Assembly (NCBI RefSeq): GCF_900113905.1 | Contig: NZ_FORC01000004.1 | Location: 310,001-374,000, forward strand | DNA: 64,000 nt | Reading direction: 5' to 3' | From: Phytopseudomonas argentinensis | GTDB lineage: Bacteria > Pseudomonadota > Gammaproteobacteria > Pseudomonadales > Pseudomonadaceae | Part shown: one piece after another, positions 54,028 to 63,943 of the stretch | Layout of the letters: each line of letters starts with the position of its first letter | Position numbering within the stretch: the stretch's first letter is position 1 | The notes under the pieces: model-generated | Told to the model about the DNA's origin: nothing | Database searches by the model: none | Seen by the model: the letters and a program-made list of their open reading frames with translations, nothing else | Program-made: the position numbers and the translations under genes

Positions 54028-56237
54028 CGCGATGAATGCTCGCCCAACCAGCTCAGCAGCCGTTCCAGGGGCATTGGCTTGGCGAACAGATAGCCCTGCG
54101 CCTCCAGGCAGTCATGCTCCCTCAACCATTCGACCTGCTGCTGGTTTTCCACACCCTCGGCAATCACCGACATGCCCACCCGCCGCGCGATCTGGATGAT
54201 CGCCTCGGCGATTGCCTGGCCATCATCTTCGGCGCGCAGCTCCTCGACGAAGCTACGGTCGATCTTCAAGCGGTCGGCAGGCAGTTGGCGCAGGTAGCTG
54301 AGCGAGGAGAACCCGGTGCCGAAGTCGTCAATGGCCACCTTGACGCCCATCGCGCGCAACGCCAGCAGTTGCTCGCAGACCTGTTCGAAAGAGCGCATGG
54401 CCACCGACTCGGTGATTTCCAGCTCGACCTGCGCGGGCCTGACTCCAGCAGCCTGCAGATGCAGCGTGAAGCGTTCGATGAAGTCGCGCTGCAGCAGTTG
54501 GGCTGCCGAGACATTGATCGCCACCCGGATGTCCCGGTAGCCGGCTTCGGCCAGGCGCCGTGCCGCCTGCAACGCCAGGCGCATGAGCAAGTCGCCAAGC
54601 GGCAGAATGTAGCCGGTCGCCTCGGCAAGGGGGATGAACTCGAGCGGCGGCGTTGCCTTGCCATCGGCGTGGTACCAGCGCGCCAAGGCCTCGACCCCGG
54701 TAACCGAACCGCTGCGCAGGTCGACCTGGGGCTGCAGCTCGATGCTGATCAGGTCGCTGGCCACGGCGTCGCGCAACGCCAGCAGCAGGCGAAACGACTC
54801 GGCATGGGCGCTCTGCAACCGCCGGTCGTGCACCACATGCTGGTCGTGGCCGAACTGTTTGGCCTGCTTGAGCGTCAGCCGCGCGTCCTGCAGGGCCACG
54901 CTGGCGGTGTCGTCAAAGTCGCGCAGATACAGGGTAACGCTGCTCAGGCTGTGCACCTGGCCCAGTTCGTAAGGACGGTTGGGGCGGCGAAACAAGGCCA
55001 CGATGTCCTCGGCACGTACCTGATCCTCCGGCCCCAGCACGGCAAACAGGTCGTCGCGAATCCGGGCGATCAGCACGTTGCCGTCGAACGCGTCACGCAG
55101 GCGGTTGGCCACCAGCCCCAGGATGAAATCCCCATAGCCGGTGCCAAAAGCCGTATTGGCACCGGAGAAATTGTCGATATCGAGCAGCACCAGCACGCGC
55201 TCATCCTTGTTGGAGCTGTTCAAGGTCATGTCGAGCATGCGGATCAGCGCATTGCGGTTGGGGATCTTCAGCAGATCATCCTGGTAGGCCATCTCCTCCA
55301 GGCGGCTGAACAGGGCGACGTTATAAAGGCCTCGGCTGATACTGGCGCTGAATACTTCCAGCAGTTCCAGCTCGGTATCGTCCAGGGTGCGTTCGGTGGC
55401 CACGTAGCAGGCGTAATCGGCACCAGCCTGAAAGCGGGGAAAGAACAGCACCGTACAGTCGTCAAAGCGCAGCGTGCTCTGCTTTTGCAGGCAGCAGCGC
55501 AACGCGCCGGCTACCGCTTCGTCGCCCAGGCCACTGAGATTGCCGTCGATGGAGCGGTAAAAGCGCCCACTGGCGCTGATCACGTAGGCATCGGGCAACT
55601 CGCCCAGACTGGCTTCGTGCGCCTTGACGCAGACGATTCCCTCGGCCTGCAGATCGAGCAACGAGGCGATTTCGGAAAGGATCTTGGCCGACAGCTCGCG
55701 AGTGTTCTTCGAGCAGAACAGTGCATTGCTGGATTCGACGATCATCTGCAGGCCGCGCCGCGCGCGGGCGGTGGCCTTGAGTTGGGAATAGCTGCGCAAA
55801 CCCGCGGTGAGCACGGTAAGCAGGCGTTCGGCGCTCAGCTCGCTCTTGGACCAGTAGTCGTTGATGTCGTAGTCGCGCATCACGCTCTGTACCGGCGCCA
55901 TGCCGGGTTCACCGGTGAGCAGCACAATGCGAATCTCGGCGTTGCCGATGACCTCCCGCAGGGTCTTGACCAGGCGCAAACCGGCGTCCTCGGTCTCCAT
56001 CACCACATCGAGCAACACCAGGGCGAAGTCCTGTTGCTCGGCCAGCAGCATGGCGGCTTCACGATTGCTGAATGCCTGCTGAACCTCGACGCGCCGGCCC
56101 AGAATTTCCATCTCGCGAATGGCAAAGGCGGTGGCGCGCTGAAAATCTGGGTCATCGTCTACGGTCAGAATGCGCCAGGCCGGCTGGTTACTGTCCCCAA
56201 CCGTCTCGTCATCTGAAAACACCACGGATTCATCCAT
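54024..56237 (-). CDS. Response regulator with DUF3369, degenerate GGDEF and EAL domains
   Basis: A 737-residue c-di-GMP regulator. The receiver domain has ILTVDDDPDF and phospho-Asp in LVLLDVVMETEDAG. A DUF3369/GAF-like region (about 160-310) follows. The GGDEF-like domain has ARIRDDLFAVLG in place of the GGDEF loop, so cyclase activity is unlikely. The EAL domain keeps the catalytic set: EALARW, INVSAAQL, ELEITES, AIDDFGTGFSS, LKIDRSF, AEGVE and QGYLF. It is probably a phosphodiesterase controlled by the overlapping kinase. Confidence 0.94.
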   Translation of the reverse strand: MDESVVFSDDETVGDSNQPAWRILTVDDDPDFQRATAFAIREMEILGRRVEVQQAFSNREAAMLLAEQQDFALVLLDVVMETEDAGLRLVKTLREVIGNAEIRIVLLTGEPGMAPVQSVMRDYDINDYWSKSELSAERLLTVLTAGLRSYSQLKATARARRGLQMIVESSNALFCSKNTRELSAKILSEIASLLDLQAEGIVCVKAHEASLGELPDAYVISASGRFYRSIDGNLSGLGDEAVAGALRCCLQKQSTLRFDDCTVLFFPRFQAGADYACYVATERTLDDTELELLEVFSASISRGLYNVALFSRLEEMAYQDDLLKIPNRNALIRMLDMTLNSSNKDERVLVLLDIDNFSGANTAFGTGYGDFILGLVANRLRDAFDGNVLIARIRDDLFAVLGPEDQVRAEDIVALFRRPNRPYELGQVHSLSSVTLYLRDFDDTASVALQDARLTLKQAKQFGHDQHVVHDRRLQSAHAESFRLLLALRDAVASDLISIELQPQVDLRSGSVTGVEALARWYHADGKATPPLEFIPLAEATGYILPLGDLLMRLALQAARRLAEAGYRDIRVAINVSAAQLLQRDFIERFTLHLQAAGVRPAQVELEITESVAMRSFEQVCEQLLALRAMGVKVAIDDFGTGFSSLSYLRQLPADRLKIDRSFVEELRAEDDGQAIAEAIIQIARRVGMSVIAEGVENQQQVEWLREHDCLEAQGYLFAKPMPLERLLSWLGEHSSR

Positions 56238-56419
56238 GAAGCATACTCACCTATCACGCTGGGGTAAGAGAACCGGCCTTCCGTGGGCAAGTATAGTCAG
56301 CGCCACAAAGACACAACGGCCATGATGGCATTTCGTACACGGCACAAATCACACCACTCGTCGGTCTGAATGCAAGTGCCACCGACAGAACGGCGTGGCG
56401 TGGCGATCAAGGAGTGGCG

Positions 56420-56983
56420 ATGGGGTATTGGTTGGTCATCGACCTGGAGGCCACCACCGAAGACGGTGGCTGGCCGGTCGAGCATATGGAGATCATCGAG
56501 ATCGGTGCCAGCCTGGTCAATGCCAGTGGTCACGAAATCGACCACTTCCAGCGGTTCGTGCGGCCGATGCGCCGCCCCATGCTCACTCGATTCTGCAGGC
56601 AACTGACCCATATCAGCCAGGCCGAGGTGGACGCGGCGGCGCCCCTGCCCGTGCTGTGGCCGCAGTTCGAGCGCTGGCTGGAGCCTTATCATCCGCGTTT
56701 GCAGGGCTGGTGCAGCTGGGGCGATTACGATCGTCAGCAGCTGTACCAGGAATGCCAGCGTCATGGCATTGCCAGCCACCTGCAGGAGTTGCCGCACCTG
56801 GACCTCAAACGCCGCTTCGCCGAGGAGCGCCAACTGTCCCGCCCGGTCGGGCTCAACGCCGCGCTGCAACTGGCCGGCAGCAGCTTCAGCGGCCAGCAGC
56901 ATCGTGCCCTCAGCGACGCGCGCAATACCGCCCGCCTGCTGCCGCTGGTACTGGTCGAGCGCGCCAATACGCGCAGCACGTGA
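56420..56983 (+). CDS. DEDDh-family 3'-5' exonuclease
   Basis: A 187-residue nuclease: [12 protein letters not shown] carries the D-x-E pair, [13 protein letters not shown] the central Asp, and [14 protein letters not shown] the H-x4-D of the DEDDh subfamily. The fold resembles KapD/ERI-1-like exonucleases acting on RNA or DNA ends. ATG 56420 is preferred, with AAGGAG five bases upstream. The substrate is unknown. Confidence 0.9.
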   Translation: MGYWLVIDLEATTEDGGWPVEHMEIIEIGASLVNASGHEIDHFQRFVRPMRRPMLTRFCRQLTHISQAEVDAAAPLPVLWPQFERWLEPYHPRLQGWCSWGDYDRQQLYQECQRHGIASHLQELPHLDLKRRFAEERQLSRPVGLNAALQLAGSSFSGQQHRALSDARNTARLLPLVLVERANTRST

Positions 56984-57045
56984 CGCCATCAAACGCCTTG
57001 GGCATACTTGCCAGCCATCTATTTCTGCCGCTCACGAGGATGCAT

Positions 57046-57327
57046 ATGTTCAAGGTCAACGAGTATTTCGACGGTACCGTCAAATCCATCGCGTTCGGCA
57101 TGGCAGAAGGCCCGGCCACGATTGGCGTGATGGCAGCGGGCGAATACGAGTTCGGCACCGGCCAGCTGGAGGTCATGCACGTGATCGCTGGCGCACTGAC
57201 CGTCAAACTGCCGGGCAGCGACAACTGGGAAACCTTCACCGCCGGCAGCCGCTTCACCGTGCCGGCCGACAGCAAGTTCCAGCTCAAGGTCGAACAGGAC
57301 ACCGCCTACCTGTGCGAATACCGCTGA
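57046..57327 (+). CDS. ppnP: Pyrimidine/purine nucleoside phosphorylase PpnP (YaiE/DUF1255 cupin)
   Basis: A 93-residue cupin: [28 protein letters not shown], then [16 protein letters not shown] and [13 protein letters not shown]. Matches the PpnP family, which cleaves several nucleosides with phosphate. Of two in-frame ATGs (57040, 57046), the second is spaced correctly from GAGGA. It is followed by a terminator. Confidence 0.92.
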   Translation: MFKVNEYFDGTVKSIAFGMAEGPATIGVMAAGEYEFGTGQLEVMHVIAGALTVKLPGSDNWETFTAGSRFTVPADSKFQLKVEQDTAYLCEYR

Positions 57328-57339
57328 CAGGTCCTGCAG

Positions 57340-57369
57340 AAAAAAGCCCGGCCAAATGCCGGGCTTTTT
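57340..57369. terminator. Bidirectional terminator between ppnP and the DUF1289 gene
   Basis: Perfect 12-bp stem AAAAAGCCCGGC (57341-57352) / GCCGGGCTTTTT (57358-57369), loop CAAAT, with A- and T-tracts on both sides. Confidence 0.93.
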
Positions 57370-57396
57370 GCATCAATGAGGCGTGCTTGCAGGCCG

Positions 57397-57873
57397 TTAG
57401 ACGCGTAGCTCCATGCCCTCCTTGAGAAAGCGCGGCGCGATGTAGCGTTCGAAGTGCGCCTCGGAAAGCAGGAAGAACTCGCGGTCGATCGCGTCGCGCA
57501 GGTCTGGCAGCTCCCAATCGCGGAACTCGGGCAACAACGCAATGCCATAGGCCTCCACCTGCATGATCACCCTCGCCCCGCGGGCTAGCAGTTGATAGGC
57601 CCAGCAGTAAGGGGATTGGTGGGGCACGAAGCGAATTTTTCGCTGCTCCAGCTGTTTGAGCAGCAGCGTCTCGTCGAATACCTCCAGCTTGGCAGCCATC
57701 ACCTGCACCAGCAACATCTCCAGACGCAGCCAGACCGCCTGTTTTTCCTCATCGCTGTAGCCGTTCCAGTTGATCACTTCATGGTGGAAACGCTTGCAGC
57801 CGCGGCACACGGAATCCCCGAAGACCGTGGAGCACAGGCCTACACAAGGCGTCTTGATACGTTGATTGGGCAT
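57397..57873 (-). CDS. DUF1289-domain protein
   Basis: A 158-residue protein. The first 45 residues carry the DUF1289 Cys motif TPCVGLCSTVFGDSVCRGCKR followed by the DEEK-type helix. The remaining 110 residues (KIRFVPHQSPYCWAYQLLARGA ...) form an extension not seen in minimal DUF1289 proteins. Probably metal-binding; role unknown. It is divergent from acnB. Confidence 0.85.
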   Translation of the reverse strand: MPNQRIKTPCVGLCSTVFGDSVCRGCKRFHHEVINWNGYSDEEKQAVWLRLEMLLVQVMAAKLEVFDETLLLKQLEQRKIRFVPHQSPYCWAYQLLARGARVIMQVEAYGIALLPEFRDWELPDLRDAIDREFFLLSEAHFERYIAPRFLKEGMELRV

Positions 57874-57960
57874 GCGTTACATCGATACACAGAACGGTAG
57901 AGGGTGCATCTTAGCCCTTTGTCTAATGGGGATCACCCCAGAGGACGATGGGTCTTTCAC

Positions 57961-57989
57961 TTAACTTTGTTGCAGCTTTCCGCTAGAAT
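57961..57989 (+). promoter_or_regulatory. Sigma-70-type promoter of acnB
   Basis: TTAACT (57961-57966), 17-bp spacer, TAGAAT (57984-57989). Matches are four of six and five of six to the consensus. Transcription should begin near 57995, at the base of the first hairpin, giving a leader of about 275 nt. Confidence 0.6.
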
Positions 57990-57993
57990 CAGC

Positions 57994-58193
57994 GCGCCTT
58001 GCGAAAGGCGCCAATGTCCGTTGGAAGCTGTTTTCAAAGCGTCACGAGCACAGTCGATCCTGCAGGTACGATGTTGGCATGGTTACCCTCAGGCCATGCC
58101 AGCCCCTCATCAGACCCGTCCTGCAGGCGTAAAACTTTGAAAGCAGCTTCCGGATGGAAGCATTGAAACCATCGTGCTCAGCCCATGAGGCTG
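57994..58193 (+). ncRNA. Putative structured RNA leader upstream of acnB
   Basis: Three hairpins follow the predicted start. The first is GCGCCTT-GCGA-AAGGCGC (57994-58011), a 7-bp stem capped by a GNRA tetraloop. The second spans 58023-58151: a 17-bp outer stem (58023-58039 with 58135-58151, one G-U pair), a middle stem of two CCTGCAGG blocks (58059-58066 with 58120-58127) and an inner stem TGGCATGG/CCATGCCA (58075-58082 with 58094-58101). The third is CAGCC/GGCTG at 58179-58193. It matches no family I can name. Confidence 0.55.
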
Positions 58194-58269
58194 CTCCACG
58201 GATGTGTTTAATGCGTTCCTGCATGCGTCCCGGACACCCTATTTGGGACCACTGATGAGGGTAATAACT

Positions 58270-60879
58270 GTGCTTGAAGCCTACCGCAAACACGTAGCAG
58301 AGCGTGCCGCCCAGGGTATCGTGCCCCAGCCGCTAAACGCCGAACAAACCGCCGGTCTCGTCGACCTGCTGAAGAACCCGCCGGCCGGCGAAGAAGAATT
58401 TCTCCTCGACCTGATCACCAATCGCGTGCCGCCAGGCGTCGACGAAGCGGCCTATGTGAAAGCCGGTTTCCTCTCCGCTGTCGCCAAGGGCGAAGCCACC
58501 TCCCCGCTGCTCGACAAGAAACGCGCCACCGAACTGCTCGGCACCATGCAGGGCGGCTACAACATCGCCACCCTGGTCGAACTGCTCGACGACGCCGAGC
58601 TGGGCGCGGTTGCTGCCGAGCAGCTCAAGCACACCCTGCTGATGTTCGATGCCTTCCATGACGTGGCCGAAAAAGCCAAGGCCGGCAACGCCAATGCGCA
58701 AGCCGTGCTGCAGTCCTGGGCCGATGGCGAGTGGTTCAAGAAGCGCCCGACCCTGGCCGACAAGATCAGCCTGCGGGTATTCAAGGTCACTGGCGAAACC
58801 AACACCGACGACCTGTCGCCCGCTCCGGATGCCTGGTCGCGCCCGGATATCCCGCTGCACGCCCTGGCCATGCTGAAGATGGCCCGCGAAGGCATCGTGC
58901 CGGACGTGCAAGGCTCCATCGGCCCGATGAAGCAGATCGCCCAGATGTACGGCGACGGCTTCCCGGTTGCCTACGTCGGTGACGTGGTCGGTACCGGTTC
59001 CTCGCGTAAGTCCGCCACCAACTCGGTGCTGTGGTTCTTCGGCGACGACATCCCCTATGTGCCGAACAAGCGTGCTGGCGGCTTCTGCTTCGGTACCAAG
59101 ATCGCCCCGATCTTCTACAACACCATGGAAGATGCCGGCGCCCTGCCGATCGAGTTCGACGTGTCGAACATCAACATGGGCGACGTGATCGACCTGTACC
59201 CGCACCAGGGCAAGGTCTGCAAGCACAACAGCGACGAAGTGATCACCACCTTCGAACTGAAAACCCCGGTACTGCTCGACGAAGTGCGTGCTGGCGGCCG
59301 TATCCCGCTGATCGTCGGCCGTGGCCTGACCGAGAAAGCGCGTGCCGAGCTGGGCCTGGGCCCAACCGACCTGTTCAAACTGCCGGAAGCGCCGGTCGAC
59401 ACCGGTAAGGGCTATACCCTGGCGCAGAAAATGGTCGGCAAGGCCTGCGGTCTGCCGGAAGGCAAAGGCGTGCGTCCGGGCACCTACTGCGAACCGAAGA
59501 TGACCACCGTCGGCTCCCAGGACACCACCGGCCCGATGACCCGCGACGAGCTGAAAGACCTGGCTTGCCTGGGCTTCTCCGCCGACCTGGTGATGCAGTC
59601 GTTCTGCCACACCGCGGCCTATCCGAAGCCGATCGACGTCACCACCCACCACACCCTGCCGGATTTCATCCGCACCCGTGGCGGCGTGTCGCTGCGTCCT
59701 GGCGACGGCATCATCCACAGCTGGCTGAACCGCATGCTGCTGCCGGACACCGTCGGTACCGGTGGTGACTCGCACACCCGCTTCCCGATCGGCATTTCCT
59801 TCCCGGCCGGTTCCGGCCTGGTGGCCTTCGCCGCGGCCACCGGCGTCATGCCGCTGGACATGCCGGAGTCGGTTCTGGTGCGCTTCAAGGGCAAGCTGAA
59901 CCCAGGCATCACCCTGCGTGACCTGGTGCATGCCATCCCCTACTACGCCATTCAGAAGGGCCTGCTGACCGTCGAGAAGAAAGGCAAGATCAACGCCTTC
60001 TCCGGCCGCATCCTGGAAATCGAAGGCCTGGACGAGCTGACCGTCGAACAGGCGTTCGAGCTGTCCGACGCCTCGGCCGAGCGCTCCGCTGCAGGTTGCA
60101 CCATCAAGCTGCCGGAAAAAGCCATTGCCGAGTACCTGAAGTCGAACATCACCCTGCTGCGCTGGATGATCAGCGAAGGCTACGGCGATGCCCGTACCAT
60201 GGAGCGTCGTGCTCAAGCGATGGAAGCCTGGCTGGCCAATCCCGTGCTGCTCAGCGCCGACAAGGACGCCGAGTACGCCGAGGTCATCGAGATCGACCTG
60301 GCCGACATCAAAGAGCCGGTGCTCTGCGCGCCGAACGACCCGGACGACGCACGCCTGCTGTCGACCGTTCAGGGCGAGAAGATCGACGAAGTGTTCATCG
60401 GCTCGTGCATGACCAACATCGGTCACTTCCGCGCTGCCGGTAAGCTGCTGGATCAGGTCAAGGGGCAGCTGCCGACTCGTCTGTGGCTGTCGCCGCCGAC
60501 CAAGATGGACGCTCACCAGCTCACCGAAGAAGGCTACTACGGTATCTACGGCAAGGCTGGCGCGCGCATGGAAATGCCGGGCTGCTCGCTGTGCATGGGT
60601 AACCAGGCACGCGTCGAGCCGAATTCGACCGTGGTTTCGACCTCGACCCGTAACTTCCCGAACCGTCTGGGTGATGGTGCCAATGTGTACCTGGCTTCTG
60701 CCGAGCTGGCCGCTGTCGCGTCCATCCTGGGCAAGCTGCCGACCGTCGAGGAGTACATGGAGTACGCGAAGAACATCGACAGCATGGCTGCCGACGTTTA
60801 CCGCTACCTGAGCTTCGACCAGATCGCCGAGTTCCGCGAGGCTGCGGCCAACGCGAACATCCCGGTCGTTCAAGCCTAA
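58270..60879 (+). CDS. acnB: Aconitate hydratase B
   Basis: An 869-residue TCA-cycle enzyme that interconverts citrate and isocitrate with a [4Fe-4S] cluster. The N-terminal HEAT-like domain begins [16 protein letters not shown], the swivel motif [12 protein letters not shown] is near 260, and cluster Cys residues are in [14 protein letters not shown] and [12 protein letters not shown] choose GTG 58270, with GAGGG about 8-9 bases upstream; the frame opens at 58204. A long structured leader precedes it and a terminator follows. Confidence 0.97.
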   Translation: MLEAYRKHVAERAAQGIVPQPLNAEQTAGLVDLLKNPPAGEEEFLLDLITNRVPPGVDEAAYVKAGFLSAVAKGEATSPLLDKKRATELLGTMQGGYNIATLVELLDDAELGAVAAEQLKHTLLMFDAFHDVAEKAKAGNANAQAVLQSWADGEWFKKRPTLADKISLRVFKVTGETNTDDLSPAPDAWSRPDIPLHALAMLKMAREGIVPDVQGSIGPMKQIAQMYGDGFPVAYVGDVVGTGSSRKSATNSVLWFFGDDIPYVPNKRAGGFCFGTKIAPIFYNTMEDAGALPIEFDVSNINMGDVIDLYPHQGKVCKHNSDEVITTFELKTPVLLDEVRAGGRIPLIVGRGLTEKARAELGLGPTDLFKLPEAPVDTGKGYTLAQKMVGKACGLPEGKGVRPGTYCEPKMTTVGSQDTTGPMTRDELKDLACLGFSADLVMQSFCHTAAYPKPIDVTTHHTLPDFIRTRGGVSLRPGDGIIHSWLNRMLLPDTVGTGGDSHTRFPIGISFPAGSGLVAFAAATGVMPLDMPESVLVRFKGKLNPGITLRDLVHAIPYYAIQKGLLTVEKKGKINAFSGRILEIEGLDELTVEQAFELSDASAERSAAGCTIKLPEKAIAEYLKSNITLLRWMISEGYGDARTMERRAQAMEAWLANPVLLSADKDAEYAEVIEIDLADIKEPVLCAPNDPDDARLLSTVQGEKIDEVFIGSCMTNIGHFRAAGKLLDQVKGQLPTRLWLSPPTKMDAHQLTEEGYYGIYGKAGARMEMPGCSLCMGNQARVEPNSTVVSTSTRNFPNRLGDGANVYLASAELAAVASILGKLPTVEEYMEYAKNIDSMAADVYRYLSFDQIAEFREAAANANIPVVQA

Positions 60880-60900
60880 GCGTTACTAGCGTCAAGAAGG

Positions 60901-60926
60901 AGCCCCGCCCAGTGCGGGGCTTTTTT
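60901..60926 (+). terminator. Rho-independent terminator of acnB
   Basis: Eight-bp stem AGCCCCGC (60901-60908) / GCGGGGCT (60914-60921) followed by T6, 22 bases after the stop codon. Confidence 0.93.
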
Positions 60927-61180
60927 ATGGTTTTTCACAATTCGTCGGGCAACGAATTACCTGGGAGCGGCTTCAGCCGCGAGCCCTTCACAGGCTGCCG
61001 CTGATCCCAGGCCAGCTTCCTACAAAGACATTGTTCGCCTGAGATTTGCGCTAACTGTACCGGATACAGCTGTGCTGGCCGCTGCGCTGTAGGGGACAAG
61101 CAGCCGTGGGCTGTATCTGACAGGCCGCCATCCCCCTCGGTTAGGGTTGCACATCGCTGCCAACTTCCGAGACCCGCCCC
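60927..61180. other. Non-coding spacer after acnB with REP-like hairpin
   Basis: Part of the 301-bp gap 60880-61180. A REP-like unit begins TGGGAGCGGCTTCAGCCGCGAGC at 60962, with the hairpin GCGGC-TTCA-GCCGC at 60967-60980. Nothing else supported; the decarboxylase promoter should lie at its right end. Confidence 0.6.
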
Positions 61181-62530
61181 ATGCGCATTGCCGAACACGC
61201 CCTGCTGACCGACGCCGACCGCCGCGCCATCGCCTATAACGACTCGCTCGATCAGCGCCGGGTTTACCCTCACGAGAGCGCCATCGCCGCCCTGGATGCC
61301 TTCGACCAGCCCCTGCCAGGCACGGGGCAAGAGGCCGGGCAGGTATTGCATACGCTCGATGAACTCGGCTCGCCCGCCACCGTCACCAGCAATGGCCCGC
61401 GCTATTTCGGCTTCGTGATCGGTGCCACCCTGCCTGCCGCGGCGGCGGCCGAGCGCTTGGTGCTGGCCTGGGACCAGTGCGCGTCATCCTTCGACGGCTC
61501 ACCCATCGCCGACAAGCTGGAGAAGGTCGCCGCCCGCTGGGTCTGCGAAGCACTCGGCCTACCACGCGAAAGCGCCGTGGGTTTTGGCACCAGTGCCACC
61601 GCCTGTACCCTCGCCTGCCTGTCCGCAGCACGGCGCGCGCTGCTCGCCAGGCACGGCTGGGATTTCGATCAGGATGGCTTGATCGGCGCCCCGGAAATTC
61701 GCGTGGTGATCTCCGAAACCGCCCATATCACCGTCAGGAAAGCCCTACGCGTGCTCGGCTTCGGCATGCGCCGCCTGCAACTGGCGGCGGTCGACGAACA
61801 CGGCCGCATCAATCCGGCCAGGCTTCCGGATCTGGATGATCGCACCCTGCTGATCCTCCAGGCTGGCGAGGTCAATACCGGGGAGTTCGACCGCTTCGCC
61901 GAGCTGATCCCCAAGGCCAGGGCGGCCGGCGCCTGGGTGCATGTCGACGGCGCTTTCGGCCTGTGGGCGCGGGCCTCGTCATCAGCCAGGTTGGCCGAGG
62001 GCGTGGAACTGGCGGACAGCTGGACCACCGATGGCCACAAGTGGCTGAACACACCCTACGACAGCGCCATGGCCATCTGCCGCGACGGCGAAGCCCTGGC
62101 TGCGGCGATGAACAGCGATGCGGCGTACGCCATGGCCTCGAAGGACTCGCAGAAGAACCTGACCCTGGAGTTCTCGCGCCGCGCGCGGGGCGTGGCGATC
62201 TGGGCGGCACTGGCCAACCTGGGGCGCGATGGCCTGCGCACGATGATCGACCAGCATATCCGTCAAGCCGGACACCTGGCCGACGCACTGCGCAATGGCG
62301 GCTATCAGGTGCTCAACCGCGTGCACCTCAATCAGGTGCTGGTACGCGCCGACTCGGACGAGCAGACCACGGCCATTCTCAAGGCTGCGCAGGATTCGGG
62401 CGAAGTCTGGTTCGGCGCCACCATCTGGCAGGGCCGACCGGCCTTTCGCCTGAGCGTCAGCTCCTGGCGAACCACGGATGCCGATATCGAGGTGCTGATC
62501 GCCCTGCTGCTGCGCCTGAAAAACGCCTGA
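61181..62530 (+). CDS. PLP-dependent group II decarboxylase-like protein
   Basis: A 449-residue fold-type I PLP enzyme. The lysine that binds PLP is in SWTTDGHKWLNTPYDSA near residue 290, the Asp before it in WVHVDGAFGLWA, and the His/Thr region in GFGTSATACTLACLSAA and VISETAHITVRKAL. These match the glutamate/tyrosine/aromatic-amino-acid decarboxylase group. The substrate is unknown. Its stop is two bases from the convergent ampC stop, with no terminator seen. Confidence 0.88.
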   Translation: MRIAEHALLTDADRRAIAYNDSLDQRRVYPHESAIAALDAFDQPLPGTGQEAGQVLHTLDELGSPATVTSNGPRYFGFVIGATLPAAAAAERLVLAWDQCASSFDGSPIADKLEKVAARWVCEALGLPRESAVGFGTSATACTLACLSAARRALLARHGWDFDQDGLIGAPEIRVVISETAHITVRKALRVLGFGMRRLQLAAVDEHGRINPARLPDLDDRTLLILQAGEVNTGEFDRFAELIPKARAAGAWVHVDGAFGLWARASSSARLAEGVELADSWTTDGHKWLNTPYDSAMAICRDGEALAAAMNSDAAYAMASKDSQKNLTLEFSRRARGVAIWAALANLGRDGLRTMIDQHIRQAGHLADALRNGGYQVLNRVHLNQVLVRADSDEQTTAILKAAQDSGEVWFGATIWQGRPAFRLSVSSWRTTDADIEVLIALLLRLKNA

Positions 62531-62532
62531 GC

Positions 62533-63696
62533 CTACCGTTCAGCTTTCAGCACCTGCTGCAGCAGCTTGTGGGACGCATCGACTCGAGCCTCCAGCGGCA
62601 CGTTACGGTTGGCCAGCATCACCACGCCGATGCGCTCATCCGGCACGAACGCCGCGTAGCCACCAAAGCCATTGGTCGAGCCGGTCTTGCTGAACAGCAC
62701 CCCATGTTCGCTGGTTTCCCGCGCATCCAGTCTGCTAGCAGGCTGCGCTTGCATGGCCATGGATGGGGCGTTACCCGCCAGCAGACGCTCAGGCGCGAGC
62801 GGCCACGGGTAGCGCTCCCAGATCATCGCCTGGGTGAACGGCGCGGTTCGCGTCACCCCCTGATGGGTAGCCGCGATGGCGGCAGCGAGTGGTTCGGGCA
62901 CCGCTGTCGAACCCAGGTTGATATCGACGAAGCGCAGCATGTCGTCGATGTTCGACTTCAGGCCGTACGCTTCGGCATCCAGCATGCCGGGGCTCACGCG
63001 GATGGCCTTGTTGGTCTGCCGCGCATAACCATAGGCGTAGCGCGGCATCTGCGCTGCAGGCACCTGGATATAGGTGCTGCCCAGCGCCAACGGTGCCAAT
63101 ACCTGGTCATGCAACGCCTGGGCATAAGGCTGGCTGAACGCGCTGGCGGAAATACGCCCCAACAGGCCAATGCTGATGTTGGAGTACGCGCGCTCATGCC
63201 CGGCGTCTGCCGTCGGCTGCCATTGACGCAGCCAGGTCATCAAAGCGCTGTCACTCTGGATGTCATCCGGCACCTGCAGCGGCAGGCCATTGCTTTGATG
63301 GGTAGCCAGGTCCATCAGGCTCAAGTCGCCGACCGGTGTGGCCTTCAATACCGGCAGGCGCTCACCGACCTGATCATCCAGCGACAGCAGCCCACGCTCC
63401 TGGGCCAATGCCGCCAGGGTGACGTTGAAGGTCTTGCTCAGCGAGCCCAGCTCGAACAGTGTCTGCCGGGATACCGCGATGTTGGCATCGCGATTCGCCA
63501 GGCCCTGGGTGTAAACGTAATGCTTGCCCTGCCAGGTGACACCAACCGCCAGGCCCGGCACGTCGTACTCGGCCATCAGCGGCGCGAACACCTGCGCTGC
63601 CGCATCGTTGAATTGCTGCTCGGTCATGGCAGCGGCCGGCAGCGTCACGGCAAGGCTGGCCGTGAACAGGCCCATGGCGATGGTGCGTTGAGTCAT
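62533..63696 (-). CDS. ampC: Class C beta-lactamase (AmpC)
   Basis: A 387-residue periplasmic serine beta-lactamase. The signal peptide ends PAAAMT. Active-site motifs are SLSK (GSLSKTFNV), YSN (RAYSNISIGLLG) and KTG (FSKTGSTNGFGGY), in the order and spacing of class C enzymes. ATG 63696 is used; the frame opens at 63753. No ampR gene is divergent from it; instead an aminotransferase gene begins, so inducible AmpR control is not evident locally. Confidence 0.93.
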   Translation of the reverse strand: MTQRTIAMGLFTASLAVTLPAAAMTEQQFNDAAAQVFAPLMAEYDVPGLAVGVTWQGKHYVYTQGLANRDANIAVSRQTLFELGSLSKTFNVTLAALAQERGLLSLDDQVGERLPVLKATPVGDLSLMDLATHQSNGLPLQVPDDIQSDSALMTWLRQWQPTADAGHERAYSNISIGLLGRISASAFSQPYAQALHDQVLAPLALGSTYIQVPAAQMPRYAYGYARQTNKAIRVSPGMLDAEAYGLKSNIDDMLRFVDINLGSTAVPEPLAAAIAATHQGVTRTAPFTQAMIWERYPWPLAPERLLAGNAPSMAMQAQPASRLDARETSEHGVLFSKTGSTNGFGGYAAFVPDERIGVVMLANRNVPLEARVDASHKLLQQVLKAER

Positions 63697-63943
63697 CTGA
63701 ATAAGGCTCTCTGTCTTGTTGTGATGCGACACCAGTCTGCCCGGTGCCTGCATGGTGCGTGGGTGTTCGAGTCAGCGCCAAGGATATCGTTTCGTGGCAC
63801 CCAGCAGGCAATCCACAAAACCGCTTGCCGCGCTGATCAAGCCTCTCGACAAAGCCCGTGGCGGGCCTTATTGTCCGCCCAGGCCACCGCAGTGGCCTAC
63901 GTCGCTCGGACGGTTCCGGGCGCTTACGTTCTTCGAGGAAAGC

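Larger units (their letters stand above)
57874..58269. other. Intergenic region holding the acnB promoter and a long structured leader
   Basis: A 396-bp stretch without a gene. It holds the DUF1289 gene's promoter side, a sigma-70-like promoter (57961-57989) and three hairpins listed separately, ending in the ribosome site GAGGG for acnB. Confidence 0.75.

Noticed and set aside
54036-56216. 726-codon open frame antisense to the REC-EAL gene
   Set aside because: Shadow of a clearly coding gene; translated sequence has no motif and atypical composition.
58333-60873. 846-codon open frame antisense to acnB
   Set aside because: It mirrors acnB, is rich in Gly/Val/His/Gln, has no recognisable fold or ribosome site, and acnB is certain. 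It is a consequence of high-GC codon use.
62533-63696. YSN instead of YAN in AmpC taken as unusual
   Set aside because: Ser at this position is common in Pseudomonas class C enzymes, so it is not a sign of altered function.
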